64,000 nucleotides of DNA from Aphrophora alni (lineage: Eukaryota; Arthropoda; Insecta; Hemiptera; Aphrophoridae): the NCBI GenBank assembly GCA_963513935.1, contig OY740774.1, positions 83,724,890-83,788,889 of the forward strand, in the 5' to 3' direction. A program made the translations under genes and the position numbers. Below the pieces are notes generated by a model. It had not been told where the DNA came from. It was given only the letters and a program-made list of their open reading frames with translations, and did no database searches. Of this stretch, positions 38,246 through 42,659 are shown one piece after another (the stretch's first letter is position 1; the number at the start of each line of letters is the position of its first letter).

Positions 38246-38501
38246 TTAATACCAGTAGATAAAATAATTTAGTAAATCTTCTTCAGTTCTTCAAGGGTTA
38301 CAATCACATATAAAGTAACTCACCCAATAGTTAGAGGTACAGTTTTGAGGACATCACTGCCTTTAAAAGGAATAGAATCAGGCGCTGACGACCCTGATGA
38401 CATTGTTGATATTGTGAATATAACTATAACTACGAGTAACACTCCTCCCACAGCACCACATATGTAGATAACTTTTTGTCTGTCAAAAGGCTGAACATAG
38501 G
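2363..38501 (-). CDS. Membrane dipeptidase-like gene (peptidase family M19), eight internal exons, partial, probably catalytically inactive
   Basis: Eight minus-strand exons join in phase: 38501-38324, 35212-35056, 30552-30417, 24973-24817, 15326-15263, 13728-13546, 8365-8272 and 2438-2363. The product runs from a cytosolic stub and one membrane helix into an M19 dipeptidase fold, with recognisable family blocks such as LEQIDVI, GGHNIDS, SCNTPW, VVKEMNRLGMVIDLS, VIFSHS and HIGIGG. Active relatives (renal/membrane dipeptidase) are surface zinc enzymes that cleave dipeptides. Here the first-block His and Asp are Phe and Asn (FNNLP), the Glu before GGH is Asn (SVNGGH) and the His after IDL is Ser; only the SHS histidine remains. 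I therefore infer a non-catalytic paralogue. Introns are 1.5-9.5 kb and full of transposons. The start-codon exon lies upstream of 38501 and the C-terminal exon(s) below 2363, possibly outside the window. Intact splice sites and frame argue against a pseudogene. Confidence 0.88.
2640..3800. repeat. Repeat family A copies, 2640-2880 (minus) and 3000-3800 (plus)
   Basis: Two partial copies of the most abundant unclassified family in the window, in opposite orientation. Shared marks on the plus copy are an atggcrgt block, gatggcggtcaaggtt, a run resembling ccgataactcataaac, then ggagagatgatga and cttgagcaaaattttgatca. No long ORF is present. The family could be a non-autonomous element, but its ends were not resolved. 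Confidence 0.65.
4590..4760 (-). repeat. Repeat family B, partial copy
   Basis: Read on the minus strand it carries ggagtacacttaaaaaa, ttttcaaaattggt and acctggcgccctaa in the same order as 41370-41480. It is the 3' end of the family seen more fully at 10025-11950 and 40130-41490. Confidence 0.7.
4761..8084. other. AT-rich sequence with no recognised gene
   Basis: No host exon was found. The patch at 7500-7640 is less AT-rich than its surroundings, but no protein match was recognised. This is intron of the dipeptidase-like gene and probably old transposon sequence. Confidence 0.4.
5219..5284. repeat. Short direct repeat, two copies
   Basis: The 22-base phrase ttgtgcacgatgtcttcggt plus two bases occurs twice, 47 bases apart, in a locally less AT-rich patch. 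No gene was recognised around it. Confidence 0.7.
8272..8365 (-). CDS. Dipeptidase-like gene, exon encoding KENKGLIMVTF
   Basis: Bounded by atttcag and GTAAGA, 31 codons plus one base. It encodes the strand KENKGLIMVTFSKNVLN, equivalent to the family segment that usually reads LVMVNF, and a following helix. The last G pairs with CT of the next exon to give Ala. Confidence 0.82.
8925..9395. repeat. Imperfect tandem repeat, about 3 copies of 154-164 bp
   Basis: The phrase ctttgtctctacaaacatac begins at 9013, 9177 and 9331, with flanking text repeated around it (ccatacatcttacctctta, aacgtttatatccaactg, taatacttctttaa). Copies two and three are nearly identical; the first has an extra ctcttagtac duplication. 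The whole array is intronic and no coding role was seen. Confidence 0.85.
9690..10030 (+). repeat. Repeat family A, partial copy
   Basis: It matches other family A copies through ttcgagaattattattccta, cactaaaattttatcgaaat, agagccccatggttga and accgataactcataaaac, then stops at a family B copy that starts with tgtaatacct. Plus orientation. Confidence 0.7.
10025..11960 (+). repeat. Repeat family B, long copy (possible LTR-type element)
   Basis: It is collinear with 40130-41490 over long stretches: tgtaatacct at the start, then ggttaatttaatttgaata, gtcgaaaacatgact, tttccaaa, ggactggtaaaa, cgtgttatttaacacgc, tctrctgacatactt, aaggc and finally tacctggcgccc near 11935. The TG start and the GGCGCC-containing end recall an LTR plus adjacent primer-binding sequence, but no terminal repeat pair or polyprotein was identified. 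About 0.8 kb between 10.8 and 11.8 kb is weakly matched. Confidence 0.6.
12340..12480 (+). repeat. Dispersed repeat, related to 43815-43970
   Basis: Both copies share gatggccccagaaa, then tgctggtgact- or tgatggtgatt-like text, a gtatggttaaatt-type block and ttgtgtgtttt. No terminal structure or coding function was seen. Confidence 0.5.
12560..12840 (-). pseudogene. LINE reverse transcriptase fragment (Jockey/CR1-like), decayed
   Basis: Minus-strand translation near 12790-12820 gives ALMYADDTTIIL, the YADD active-site block of non-LTR reverse transcriptases. After a frame break, LRKTNYILLSTKNR and then VENTKFLGLTME follow, matching the downstream palm and thumb region of Jockey/CR1-type LINEs. 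Stops and frame changes show that it is dead. It lies in an intron of the dipeptidase-like gene, on the same strand. Confidence 0.75.
13546..13728 (-). CDS. Dipeptidase-like gene, exon with VVKEMNRLGMVIDLS and VIFSHS
   Basis: The exon starts after a tttgcag acceptor and ends at GTAAGG, 61 codons, phase 0 on both sides. I chose this donor, rather than a GTAACA site 24 bases downstream, because it gives the family length (DDVLIKL followed by KENKGLIMV). The residue after IDL, a zinc-binding His in active enzymes, is Ser here; the later His of VIFSHS is kept. The Arg pair normally found before the NxxDDVL segment is also absent. Confidence 0.9.
14967..15041 (+). pseudogene. tRNA-like sequence (tRNA pseudogene or tRNA-derived SINE head)
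   Basis: The 75-base stretch has an A box (tagcttaattgg) and a perfect B box (ggttcgattcc). It folds into good D and T arms and an anticodon stem of four pairs (ttgg/ccaa). The acceptor stem has two mismatches and the anticodon loop is irregular: it lacks the usual U33 and can be read as CGT or GTA. A TTTTT stop for RNA polymerase III follows at 15046-15050. The defects suggest a dead tRNA copy or the head of a SINE rather than a working tRNA. Confidence 0.65.
15263..15326 (-). CDS. Dipeptidase-like gene, 64-bp exon
   Basis: A small exon of 64 bases with a cttaag-type acceptor and GTAAGT donor. It completes the Trp of CNTPW, then encodes AFSNTASTDPTKDKGLNAFGV. The GLNAFG stretch is the family segment just upstream of the VVKEMNRLG helix carried by the next exon. 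Phase matches both neighbours. Confidence 0.85.
15920..16681 (-). mobile_element. pogo/Tigger-like DNA transposon remnant
   Basis: The element starts CAGTAGAACCTCATTTATCC and its right end, read in reverse, starts CAGTAGAACGTCTTTTATC. It is flanked on both sides by TA, the target duplication of the Tc1/mariner/pogo superfamily. Minus-strand text around 16070-16220 gives broken transposase-like fragments (ELGIAKKSVLDIRNKK, then LDEAVYK-like residues after frame breaks), as in the helix-turn-helix region of pogo-type transposases. The length of 762 bp and many stops mark it as non-autonomous. Confidence 0.78.
16840..17030 (+). repeat. Repeat family A, left part, split by the LINE insertion
   Basis: The text (gcaaaaacattactcaaact and following) matches the start of family A copies at 3040 and 25080. 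The copy resumes at 22546 after the LINE, so the LINE landed inside it. Confidence 0.65.
17031..17042 (+). repeat. LINE target-site duplication, left copy
   Basis: aattgtcaccaa directly precedes the LINE and is repeated exactly after the poly-A tail at 22534-22545. Confidence 0.9.
17043..17682 (+). promoter_or_regulatory. LINE 5' leader, presumed internal promoter
   Basis: This less AT-rich leader precedes ORF1 and starts exactly at the target duplication (gggtgtcgaagtcggacgg). LINEs of this type use an internal promoter at the 5' end; no precise initiator could be assigned. Confidence 0.5.
17683..18831 (+). CDS. LINE ORF1 protein (Gag-like, nucleic-acid binding)
   Basis: The frame is open from 17485, but the first in-frame ATG is at 17683, giving 382 residues; a TTG start at 17494 would give 445. 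ORF1 proteins of this LINE group coat the element RNA. The middle is strongly basic (KKRRRKEEKK, then PKRQRSD and PKRPRRG), fitting RNA binding or nuclear entry. The last 150 residues form a globular domain with GWLEQAVAICNPW, DWRIINARTTG and GRTVVLGLNEKDLE, resembling the DUF4780-type domain of other insect LINE ORF1 proteins (recalled, not searched). I see no CCHC zinc knuckles. The 3' end overlaps ORF2 in another frame. Confidence 0.8.
   Translation: MDNQNRPEVNRRSGAERESPVENVLSLRLDDVEMPLEDPMGQARNMAGQEMVEAPVEQATTSSRDSGDRSAMAESRSTVPPSEASTSDADLSQTASRINRMHVGNTAKKGAAFYREKKRRRKEEKKAAGTWVEHPKATPMSRGAAVDVGTPKRQRSDVSSPSSSGVNQAPKRPRRGLEISYADRLTSFGVAVVPKDFPERSLTEEDILELSSALIAQMRPLSDGCLPGFNESPRLESGAMILQCCNLETKGWLEQAVAICNPWKGNILEVVDAKKVINITKVITRFPPPFDKMKVEDVLSRIQQHDLSILTKDWRIINARTTGPQGRTVVLGLNEKDLEMLKRRNLRVRLGLGQIQFQIIGKKTRDGAANEGAEGGPGQSSA
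18779..22420 (+). CDS. LINE ORF2 protein: endonuclease, reverse transcriptase, RNase H
   Basis: The frame is open from before an ATG at 18635. I prefer the ATG at 18779 (or 18791) because the endonuclease begins right there (VVQANLQHKKAA) and the overlap with ORF1 then shrinks to about 50 bases. Domains in order are: AP endonuclease with IQEPW, GVDSNAHHLVWG and a terminal ADH in place of the usual SDH; reverse transcriptase with AFLDIEGAF, GCAQGGVLSPLLWN and YADDVAI near 20790; RNase H with FTDGSK, IFTDSQAAI, GWVPGHSG and ADELA (about 21590-21960); then CRKCG...EHILLEC near 22240-22290. All visible catalytic carboxylates are present. It is about 1213 residues long and probably translated by reinitiation or frameshift from the ORF1 message. 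Confidence 0.93.
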   Translation: MVQPMKVLKVVQANLQHKKAASLNLASRFKAEGIDVALIQEPWAVKGKVLGLGDSGGRLMYDTSSDAPRTCMLVNKNLSVLLLNEFCSRDLVAAKVRLEDQEVCGEITIGSAYFPFDSANPPPTYEFTRIVGEAKRKGEHLVLGVDSNAHHLVWGSSNCNARGKSLFDYLSSFNLDIVNVGNKPTFINRVRREVIDITVCTERTAQLIKGWRVSVEPSLADHQHIRFEMRWKQKSVIWFRNPKRTNWDKYREDLGQAVQDIVPEVRGIEELEEVSVQLQAAVQGAFQANCPLTQRKKHDTVRWWNKDLAKMKREVRTLFKASKHQGCWEPYHKKLTEYNSAIRKAKRDSWRKYCERVEECSETARLQKILRAEHTNMVGSLEKPDGSYTQSGRETLEVLLRCHFPDCEIEGGSDPSLHTRASPRRADWNCSRRLINEDKVDWAIRSFETHRAPGPDGITPLLLKEGLEVLRPVITGAFRASLALRHVPRNWSVARVVFAPKPGRAGYAQAKAYRPICLNSFLLKAVERILDVNIRDSVLRSSGLHDNQFAYRPGRSTEAALHHIVSRIEESLEAKEIALGAFLDIEGAFSNTSIQSMISALEDCEVNKTVVGWVSAMLNNRSIQATLYDEIITIRARRGCAQGGVLSPLLWNLVVDKILRRLNEQGFYSQGYADDVAIVVRGRDMSVVCDLMQAAFNQVERWCQEEQLSVNPVKTTLIPFTRKRNLGVRSLPKLFGQEVALENQVKYLGTVLDKRLTWNPQIERVVTRAKCLMFACKRAVGKQWGLQPKVVMWIYTMIIRPLISYAAVVWWTKTLQGGVGSGMDGLQRVACLAITGVMGSTPTVTLNALLDLPPLGVYIQGQARMSAYRLQQTGCWRKRWPAIGHCRINQVVNREVLDMPSDHMIPKVSLDKPFKTKIFSREEWESGRKLYNEQDIVWFTDGSKTEMGTGGGINGFNPERSIVLSLGKHATVFQAEVGAISECIKENQRMKYMGKNILIFTDSQAAIKALNTTKVKSKQVWDCISSLIKLGQMNTVTVGWVPGHSGIDGNERADELARSGSESPFVGPEPVLGISYGHARAAVDTWMREGMNRVWTNSTTSRLAKRLIRPSKKHAEQLISLRRDNLRWVVGLLTSHCHLRKHLHRIGIAAVNTCRKCGLAEESAEHILLECEALGRARLYSLGPPGKEMETILDNPIGSICSFIRMTGITDWV
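22421..22533 (+). other. LINE 3' UTR and poly-A tail
   Basis: About 78 bases of unique 3' UTR (ggggcggcaaaagaccatta and following) end in cagttaata and an A-tract from about 22500 to 22533. The A-tract supports target-primed insertion. Confidence 0.85.
22534..22545 (+). repeat. LINE target-site duplication, right copy
   Basis: Exact match to 17031-17042, directly after the A-tract. Part of the first AA could belong to the poly-A tail. Confidence 0.88.
22546..22980 (+). repeat. Repeat family A, right part of the copy split by the LINE
   Basis: It continues the copy at 16840-17030 with aagggttcatttttgttat, tttgggtcattaatgttcaa and accccatggtcaagtttt, in plus orientation. Confidence 0.7.
23200..23660 (+). 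promoter_or_regulatory. Candidate promoter-like patch
   Basis: This stretch is clearly less AT-rich than its surroundings and holds CpG-containing text (tcgtccgatatcgtgtcc, cctcgtcgaggccgtgg). It contains an arthropod initiator-like TCAGT at about 23479, inside ttatcagtgcagttctc. No downstream ORF longer than about 70 codons follows. It may be a solo LTR or the start of an unrecognised transcript; the promoter reading is a guess. Confidence 0.25.
24560..25790 (+). repeat. Repeat family A, two copies around the 24817-24973 exon
   Basis: Copies at 24560-24770 and 25080-25790 share gatggcggtcaag (or its variants), ttcctaa, cactaaaatttgaacgaaat, agcccyatggc and cttgagcaaaattttag. The second is the longest clean copy in the window, about 700 bp. 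Both are intronic and the exon lies between them. Confidence 0.7.
24817..24973 (-). CDS. Dipeptidase-like gene, exon with GGHNIDS and SCNTPW blocks
   Basis: Acceptor ttttag, donor GTAAAG; 51 codons flanked by two split codons. It encodes GLVGSIISVNGGHNIDS, then a helix and SCNTPW. In active relatives the residue two before the GGH motif start is a Glu that bridges two zinc ions; here it is Asn. The SCNTPW block is intact, so the fold appears preserved although the metal site is not. Confidence 0.9.
25791..27640. other. AT-rich intronic sequence, no recognised gene
   Basis: No exon or recognisable protein match was found. A minus-strand open stretch at 26788-27024 is uninterrupted but resembles nothing I know and has no support as a gene. 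Confidence 0.4.
27705..27890 (+). pseudogene. LINE C-terminal fragment, decayed
   Basis: Plus-strand translation gives EKRRLDGQRLHWIDGVADAQ and, after an in-frame stop, KGVAMDKARWRSMLKEARRS. This matches the tail region of many non-LTR elements annotated as endonuclease-reverse transcriptases, where R-W-x-D-x-V is followed by a D-R-x-x-W-R helix. Only about 60 codons remain, with two stops. Confidence 0.6.
28080..28735 (+). repeat. Possible LTR 3' part and leader
   Basis: The segment contains an aataaatt signal, then gagttgttacaaca and gtgtcagaatcgatgattt, followed by a GA microsatellite. A TACAACA end followed by GTGTCAGAA text resembles an LTR end with a Ty3/gypsy primer-binding region. 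No matching left boundary or second LTR was found, so this is tentative. Confidence 0.3.
28710..28728. repeat. (GA)n microsatellite
   Basis: About nine GA units in an intron. Confidence 0.9.
29580..30130 (+). pseudogene. LINE RNase H and C-terminal region, decayed
   Basis: Plus-strand text gives SDSLAAINSVSSH and then FSWIPGHRRYEGNEKIAKDSL. These are the two diagnostic RNase H blocks of I/Jockey-type LINEs (D-S-x-A-A-I and W-x-P-G-H-x-G-x-x-G-N-E). Several stops and a frame change follow, with a further readable stretch (YQAMALSRSIL) in the region equivalent to the C-terminal tail. It is unrelated in detail to the intact LINE at 17-22.5 kb. Confidence 0.7.
30417..30552 (-). CDS. Dipeptidase-like gene, exon encoding the LEQIDVI helix
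   Basis: Bounded by a tttag acceptor and GTAAGT donor, the exon encodes 45 codons plus one base. It starts IWSSNVDC and contains EQTLEQIDVIQRF, which matches the family helix following the first metal block. The final G joins AG of the next exon to make Glu. The Asn-Val-Thr near the end is a possible N-glycosylation site, as would suit an extracellular domain. Confidence 0.88.
30750..31127. mobile_element. pogo/Tigger-like terminal fragment
   Basis: Read in reverse from 31127 the sequence starts CAGTACAACTTCGTTAAGTC and is followed by TA, as in Tigger/pogo termini. A possible degraded partner end, tacaggtatgtctac, lies near 30750. The less AT-rich interior has no intact transposase. Confidence 0.45.
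31130..35055. other. AT-rich intronic sequence, no recognised gene
   Basis: No exon or element was identified across this intron. It contains a long TA microsatellite at 34722-34784. One degenerate stretch at 31540-31780 reads like old coding sequence (many aagaagaagaa-type Lys/Glu codons), but no family was recognised. Confidence 0.4.
34722..34784. repeat. (TA)n microsatellite
   Basis: More than thirty uninterrupted TA units, ending in tacacacatc. Confidence 0.95.
35056..35212 (-). CDS. Dipeptidase-like gene, exon with altered first metal-binding block
   Basis: The acceptor is tttcag and the donor GTAATG. The exon encodes 52 full codons beginning FNNLPQNIK and ending TGMVAVQ. In active M19 enzymes the first block reads His-Asn-Asp-Leu-Pro and supplies two zinc ligands; here both are replaced (Phe and Asn), while Asn-Leu-Pro spacing is kept. 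The later QTDYTKLKTGMVAVQ matches the family segment just before the tryptophan-containing block in the next exon. Phase is +1 at the start and 0 at the end, fitting both neighbours. Confidence 0.88.
36735..37625. mobile_element. piggyBac-like MITE with subterminal palindromes
   Basis: The 891-bp element is flanked by TTAA on both sides (36731-36734 and 37626-37629). Its ends are CCCTTTGCGCTCGAA and, in reverse, CCCTTTGCACTCGAA. TTAA targets and CCC starts are hallmarks of piggyBac-type transposons. Near both ends lie short palindromes of the form tggccag-N4 or 5-ctggcc, at 36782-36800, 36861-36877, 36904-36923, 37516-37532 and 37592-37610. No transposase is encoded; the AT-rich centre is non-coding. 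It sits in the first recognised intron of the dipeptidase-like gene. Confidence 0.88.
37645..37990 (+). pseudogene. LINE reverse transcriptase C-terminal fragment
   Basis: An open stretch reads AYNGLNYPHLNYGVILWRD and then AKNVVRLLKKLNPVKAV. This is the thumb region of Jockey/CR1-type reverse transcriptases (Y-x-x-x-x-x-P-H-L-x-Y-G-x-x-x-W). It ends at a stop at 37827; decayed sequence follows. It abuts the right end of the piggyBac-like MITE. Confidence 0.65.
38324..38501 (-). CDS. Dipeptidase-like gene, exon with membrane anchor
   Basis: The exon is bounded by a cag acceptor and a GTGAGT donor, starts with two bases of a split codon and ends with two. It encodes a short polar stretch, a hydrophobic helix of about 20 residues (VIYICGAVGGVLLVVIVIFT), a Ser-rich linker and the block VPLTIG that leads into the catalytic domain. 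The helix is preceded by Arg and Lys and has no visible cleavage site, so a type II signal-anchor topology is likely. Characterised vertebrate dipeptidases instead have a cleaved signal and a GPI anchor. An upstream exon carrying the start codon is required; I could not place it. Confidence 0.85.
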
Positions 38502-38639
38502 CTGGAAACAGATAAAATTACAATATCAAGTAAAACATACATTTTGTGTTTTATTTACAATTTATATATTCTCATATATACATAGGGCCTAATATAGAAA
38601 TAGATTAGGTTATGTATACACATGTACAGATAATAACGC

Positions 38640-39560
38640 CCACTACATCTATCGTAGCGTTGGATGAGTAGGTACATTTCGAAATAAAAGAAGGCATGTA
38701 TAAGTTATTTAAAAAAATGTATTATCAAATATTCCATAAGCTTTCATGACAAATGAATTCCTTAATGAAATCAGAAGTTGAATGTGCGTAGTGTAGTATT
38801 GCACCATCATATTGTAACCACCAGGATTGATCTTCTCCTTCCTTCCAATGACTTACAATAAAATATTCATGTGATATCGTGTTGCATTAATGGTATACTC
38901 AAAGAAAATAGGATCAACAATTTTGCTTATGATATCGCACACCATATCCCATCCTCTGGAATTGTTTTTCATGATATGCATGGGGATTTTCAGCACTCAA
39001 ATCCTACTGTTTTAGGTGTTTATGTAGCCATACAGATGGAACCACATTTTGTCAGTGAAAAATAAATAGTCCACAACATGAAATCCTAACATATGAATCA
39101 ACAAAACCAGTAACAATAATTTAGCAGTTTCCTTTGTCAGAATCAAAAAGTTGATGAATTATTTGAATTCGGTATAGTCGTAAATTTACTTGTTTTGTCA
39201 TTTGTCTTACTATGAATTGTTGATTTCGGTAAATTAAATTTCAGATGTTAATTGATTTTTTTGGAGAGGTCTTAAATCAGTCTTTAATTTCAGCGACTAT
39301 GTCTGTGTACTTTGTTATTAACAGAACTTATCTCTCTAAATTTAACCATTAACCAATGTCTTGTTAGGATGTGGTTTATCTCGGTGCTTACAGCAAAAAG
39401 ATTCTTGCACTGCAACCACTGATCGTATACTGAAAAGACCATCTCTCTAACAATACACTGGGTGTCATGATCACTTTGTTATGGCTACCAGTAGTAGTCT
39501 ACTGCATTGGTGCGGTGTTCAACTGTTGGACGAGTCAATTCCAGTAAAACGTATGGGATC
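38640..39560 (-). pseudogene. Tc1/mariner-superfamily (IS630-type) transposase remnant
   Basis: Minus-strand translation from about 39250 down to 38730 gives VNLRLYRIQIIHQLFDSD, then FTDKMWFHLYGYINT, VLKIPMHI and DPIFFEYTINATRYH, and a broken version of the Q-x-D-G-A block. These match, in order, a widespread family of DDE transposases in insects (first catalytic Asp in FTDK, second in the DGA block, which has become Tyr-Asp-Gly-like text). At least three frame changes and several stops show that it is dead. Plausible N-terminal residues extend up to about 39500. Confidence 0.75.
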
Positions 39561-40129
39561 AACACATATTCCGGGGGGGAGGAAGGCAAGAAACACATTA
39601 TAGAAATATATCAAATAAATTCAAATTTTGTAGAAAGCTGATTGATGGGTTGTATTTTATACGGGGCACCCGTTGCACAGTATAGAAAAAGTTATGTTAT
39701 GATAGGGTAGGTTAAGTTATACATATTATAGAAAAACTTATGTAATTGTACAAAAACATGTTAAGTTTTTGCTGATATATCTGTTTTGAGTAAAATTTAA
39801 AAAAAAAAGTGGTTTTTGAAATAATGACCGTCTTATCTTAAAATTTGCATTCCAACTGGTTAGTTATACTATTATAAATACCTTATTTGATTTCTACAGC
39901 AGTTTTTCTTATCACAATAGGTTTTCAAAAACACATAACACAAACACTAGGCACTTCAATGGATTGACAACAGATTAACCATGTGGCAACAGACCATTTC
40001 ATAAATATATCTAACGAAACTGAACTGCAGACAAGCAAATAGGGTATTTATAGTAAAATATCTGTCTGTCATATGTATACTGCTCTTCAGTTCAAAGCAT
40101 TATTAAATTTGGTATGTGGGTTGTAATAC

Positions 40130-41490
40130 CTGTAAAATGGTTAATTTAATTTGAATATAGAATAACCGGGAATCGTTAGAGTTAAATGGGGAGGGGGAAA
40201 TTATAAGTCGAAAACATGACTAGTAGTATACTTTGGAATAAGGGAATATAAAAACTAAGATATAGGTTTCCAAATTTAAATAATAATGTATATAGAATTT
40301 TAGTTATAATTAATAAAGATAAATTAGATAGTGTTTGTTATTAAAAATATAGACAAAAGACTTGTTGTCAAGAGAAAATATTTGAATAGTGTATGTAACG
40401 AGATGTGAGTCGCAATTAACGCAAACGCAGCAAGATTAGATATAGCAGGACAGGAAATGAACTTTTCCCATGTGCTTTGGCAGTCTGAGTCCAGAAGTTG
40501 AAGACAACAGCTTAGTAAGGAGCTTGGAGGGTGAAGGTGTTTTCAAATAGAGTCTTAGCATGGATCTGACGAGGTCAGACCGATAAATAATTTGTCTAAA
40601 AGGTTTCGTTAAAAATGTAAAGTAATTTGACAATGTAGACAAGTGTGGCAAACGATATTAGTTTTAGAATAGAGCAGAGTGTTAGAAGTGTTTAGTACGA
40701 ACAGCTGGTTTCACATAAAGACAATAGACAATCACGCGTGTCGTATCCAAATACGGTCGAAAGATGAACAATTATAATGTGTAGAATGGACTAATAAGTT
40801 AACAGACTTTCTCAATACAAACATTCGCGAAGTGCGATTGAATTTTACGACGGACGTTCTCTTTCCGCGAACAGAATGGCGAAACTACATCAAATACCAC
40901 GCTGCATGGACCACAATTGAGTAATGTGTTTTACGACAACGGACTGGTAAAACGTGTTATTTAACACGCTGAATTTAATCTGTTTATTGTATAAAATTTA
41001 TTATGTTTGATGTTTAGTCTTATAAATTTAATATTTTCAAATAACTATACTTTCCATGTCAGAGTAAAAAAAAAAAAGTCTACTGACATACTTAACTTTT
41101 TTCTATAACTTATTTTCAATAATTAAACAGATAATTCCAATCTGTTCAAATTTATAATTGATTTTCTAGTTGCAACATAAAAGTAAATTCAAGATTTAAA
41201 ACGAAGACCTTCTTTAAAGGCAAGTATAATAATCAAAATTAGGATGTATAACATAGGTGATCTATATGATTTATTTTAATAATGATGTCAATGTATTAAT
41301 GTTTTTGCTGTTTAATAAACTCATGTCAAGTTTCAGGAAAAATAAGAGTTGTTCATTTCACCAGATAAATAAAGTGTGGAGTACACTTAAAAAAGAACTT
41401 ACACCCTGAGATTTAAATAAAGTAACTTCATTTTTCAAAATTGGTAAGCGAAAGCTACCTGGCGCCCTAAATGCTGTGCAAATTTCTAAT
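40130..41490 (+). repeat. Repeat family B, second long copy
   Basis: Collinear with 10025-11960 (see that entry). It starts tgtaatacctgtaaaatgg and ends near tacctggcgccctaa. Compared with the other copy it has unique text between about 40330 and 40900, including a short minus-strand open stretch, and lacks about 0.5 kb elsewhere. Confidence 0.65.
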
Positions 41491-41569
41491 TAAGTAAATA
41501 ATAACTTCATTTCTTTTCAAAATAACTTAAAAAACAAAAAACCCCTTTCATTTTATTATTACAGGGTAT

Positions 41570-41810
41570 ATTGGCCTTATTGCAGAACTTTCTTCATTTA
41601 TTTGTTGATAACTCAAGATTTGGGCATAGCTGCCATAAACAAAATGAATAACGATTTGCTCTAAAATCTTTGATAAAATTTTGTTCAAGTGTAGTATTTA
41701 AGGACCCAAACAAAACATACTAGTCATATCTACTACAATGTTACACTTTACATTGTGTATAAAAAAATGAAAGGTGTGTTAAAGAATAACATAATTCTAC
41801 TGGCTTCTAG
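41570..41810 (-). repeat. Repeat family A, partial copy
   Basis: The reverse strand carries tatgttttgtttgggtcc, ctacacttgaacaaaatttt and the gagttatcaacaaataa block in family A order. Confidence 0.6.
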
Positions 41811-42318
41811 AGATAACCAATAACTTATATATTTTAAAGTACTATTTGGGGGAGGGGTATTTATACTGTAATAAGAAATAAACAGTTCTAGTTTTTTAAT
41901 TAAAAATAGATATATTCCTTTAACTTTAAATTAAATGATTTTAAATTAAATTAAATTCAAACACAACAGAAAATTATTGAATTTTACAAAAGGTTAAACA
42001 AACAAAGAATTGTATTGTTTGGATTATTTATTAACTGTTATGTCTGTGCCATCCAAATGCAATTCAAATTAATAATAACATATGATAATTTTGTGATATT
42101 TGGGCAAAAGGGGATATGTCAGCGAATGATAACTTTAGAGGAGAATGTGTTGACTTTAAATGATAGTAGTTAAAATTCACTTTAGTAGTTTGCAAATTAT
42201 TCTTAAACCAGATTTTGTTTTTTTACTTCAGCTTAATAATTTATACAATAAAAGAACAATAATGTCCATCTATGTGACTTTTTTAATAATAAAGTAGTTA
42301 CTTACTTTATAATCATAT

Positions 42319-42348
42319 GACACGTTTCGGAACTCGTTCCATCTTCAG
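42319..42348 (-). ncRNA. Hammerhead-ribozyme-like motif, left arm
   Basis: The same 30 bases as the right-arm motif, on the opposite strand. Both core strands and stem II are unchanged. Confidence 0.4.
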
Positions 42349-42547
42349 AAAATCGCTCTGCTGAGGTCGTTAAAACATTAAAATAAATTATTACACAACA
42401 CATATACACATACACGCGCAGTGTGTTAAACGTATTCGATGGTGTGCACACACGTTGATATTTTCTGTGTTAATGTGCACGTGTATGTGTATATGTGTTG
42501 TGTAATAATTTATTTTAATGTTTTAACGACCTCAGCAGAGCGATTTT

Positions 42548-42577
42548 CTGAAGATGGAACGAGTTCCGAAACGTGTC
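42548..42577 (+). ncRNA. Hammerhead-ribozyme-like motif, right arm
   Basis: In order: CTGAAGA fits the conserved CUGANGA core; T; GGAAC-GA-GTTCC forms stem II; GAAA is the second core strand; C-GT-G plus the A-U pair forms a two-base-pair stem III; the next C (42577) is the expected cleavage nucleotide. An extra T before stem II and a weak stem I argue for lost or dimer-dependent activity. Confidence 0.4.
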
Positions 42578-42659
42578 ATATGATTATAAAGTAAGTAACT
42601 ACTTTATTATTAAAAAAGTCACATAGAGGGACATTATTGTTCTTTTATTGTATAAAAAA

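Larger units (their letters stand above)
42241..42656. mobile_element. Large inverted repeat (about 175-bp arms) with hammerhead-like motifs
   Basis: The left arm, about 42241-42412, is nearly identical to the reverse complement of 42480-42656. The outer ends read ttatacaataaaagaacaat and the arms include ctgctgaggtcgttaaaac. A loop of about 65 bp lies between them. Each arm carries a 30-base motif with ctgaaga, a GGAAC/GTTCC hairpin, GAAAC and GTGTC (42548-42577 plus; 42319-42348 minus). The layout resembles hammerhead ribozymes with a minimal stem III found in Penelope-like retroelement termini. No target duplication was seen. It could also be an unrelated fold-back MITE. Confidence 0.8.
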
